Source of the DNA: Streptomyces olindensis
GTDB lineage: Bacteria > Actinomycetota > Actinomycetes > Streptomycetales > Streptomycetaceae
Reading direction: 5' to 3'
Assembly: GCA_000696115.1 (NCBI GenBank)
Contig: JJOH01000003.1
Span: forward strand, 429,027-493,026
DNA: 64,000 bases
The notes under the pieces are model-generated. The model worked only from the letters and a program-made list of their open reading frames with translations. It had not been told where the DNA came from and did not search any database. A program made the position numbers and the translations under genes. Positions 63,850-64,000 of this stretch are shown here, piece by piece (position 1 is the first letter of the stretch; each line of letters starts with the position of its first letter).

Positions 63850-64000
63850 CGAGCCGTTCCCCCTTCCTCGTCGTCCCGGTCGTGGCCGGTGTCGTCGGTT
63901 GCCGTTCCGGCCGTGGTCGTGGCCGGGGCACCCTCAGGTACGGCTGGGACGGGCCCGGCGTTCGGACCCGCGGCGGAACGGGCGGCCGCCGTGCCGGACT
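63846..64000 (-). CDS. Conservon sensor kinase (CvnA-like), C-terminal fragment
   Basis: The frame is open from the window edge to a TGA overlapping the cvnB start. The visible 51 codons encode a disordered, alanine- and proline-rich tail (PNAGPVPAVPEGAPATTTAG) ending in an acidic patch (DDTGHDRDDEEGGTAR). The identification as cvnA rests on gene order, since no catalytic domain is in the window. Confidence 0.75.
   Translation of the reverse strand, partial: SGTAAARSAAGPNAGPVPAVPEGAPATTTAGTATDDTGHDRDDEEGGTAR

Overview
This is a very GC-rich chromosomal window from a filamentous actinomycete, almost certainly a Streptomyces. The reasons are the codon usage, the many GTG starts and 4-base stop/start overlaps, lineage-typical small families (DUF5133, DUF6480, DUF1206), the GlgE glucan pathway, a conservon (cvn) operon with cytochromes P450, and a single in-frame TTA codon among the intact genes. 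No rRNA, tRNA, CRISPR array or insertion sequence was seen. From memory, the gene order resembles the SCO73xx part of the S. coelicolor chromosome; this was not checked.

Positions 1-16,000 form a stress-signalling block. It holds the 3' end of a SigB/SigF-type sigma factor, DUF5133, a GAF remnant, DUF1206, a FUSC membrane protein and a type II NADH dehydrogenase. These are followed by a tightly overlapping rsbR-rsbS-rsbT operon that ends in two phosphatases, one of them an ATPase-phosphatase fusion with an internal 72-bp repeat. An RsbV-like STAS protein, a PRC-barrel protein, an RsbW-like ATPase, an acyl-CoA synthetase, DUF6480 and a YbdK ligase follow. Several promoters here resemble the SigB type (GNNT, 14-16 bases, GGGTAY).

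Positions 17,000-30,200 carry the glycogen/trehalose set. The glgE-treS-pep2-glgB operon runs on the minus strand. Diverging from it, a small HATPase-fold protein is translationally coupled to the debranching enzyme glgX. A VOC protein, an ANTAR protein and a second complete SigB-type sigma factor close this block.

Positions 30,400-45,400 are a mosaic. They contain a decayed MarR-ABC exporter locus, a solitary divergent hemC, a questin-oxidase-like protein, a secreted NPP1 protein and an ATP-dependent DNA ligase. There is also a chimeric response-regulator/CYP105 open frame with a ferredoxin and MarR regulator. It continues with an MFS/AraC pair, a DoxX-like/peroxiredoxin pair, a large PAS-GAF-phosphatase-ATPase protein, a LigD-type phosphoesterase and an aldo/keto reductase.

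Positions 45,500-52,900 are a fructan-use locus: a LacI regulator, an intracellular GH32 enzyme, an ABC sugar importer and an exported GH32 enzyme. LacI-like operators lie in the divergent promoter.

Positions 52,900-64,000 hold a flavin oxidoreductase, a metallophosphoesterase, an MHYT membrane protein carrying the TTA codon, a dienelactone hydrolase, a YciO/Sua5-like protein and a PucR-type regulator. The window ends inside a conservon (cvnA-B-C-D plus two P450s, one lacking the ExxR motif). The overall theme is partner-switching sigma-factor control packed around compatible-solute and storage-carbohydrate metabolism.
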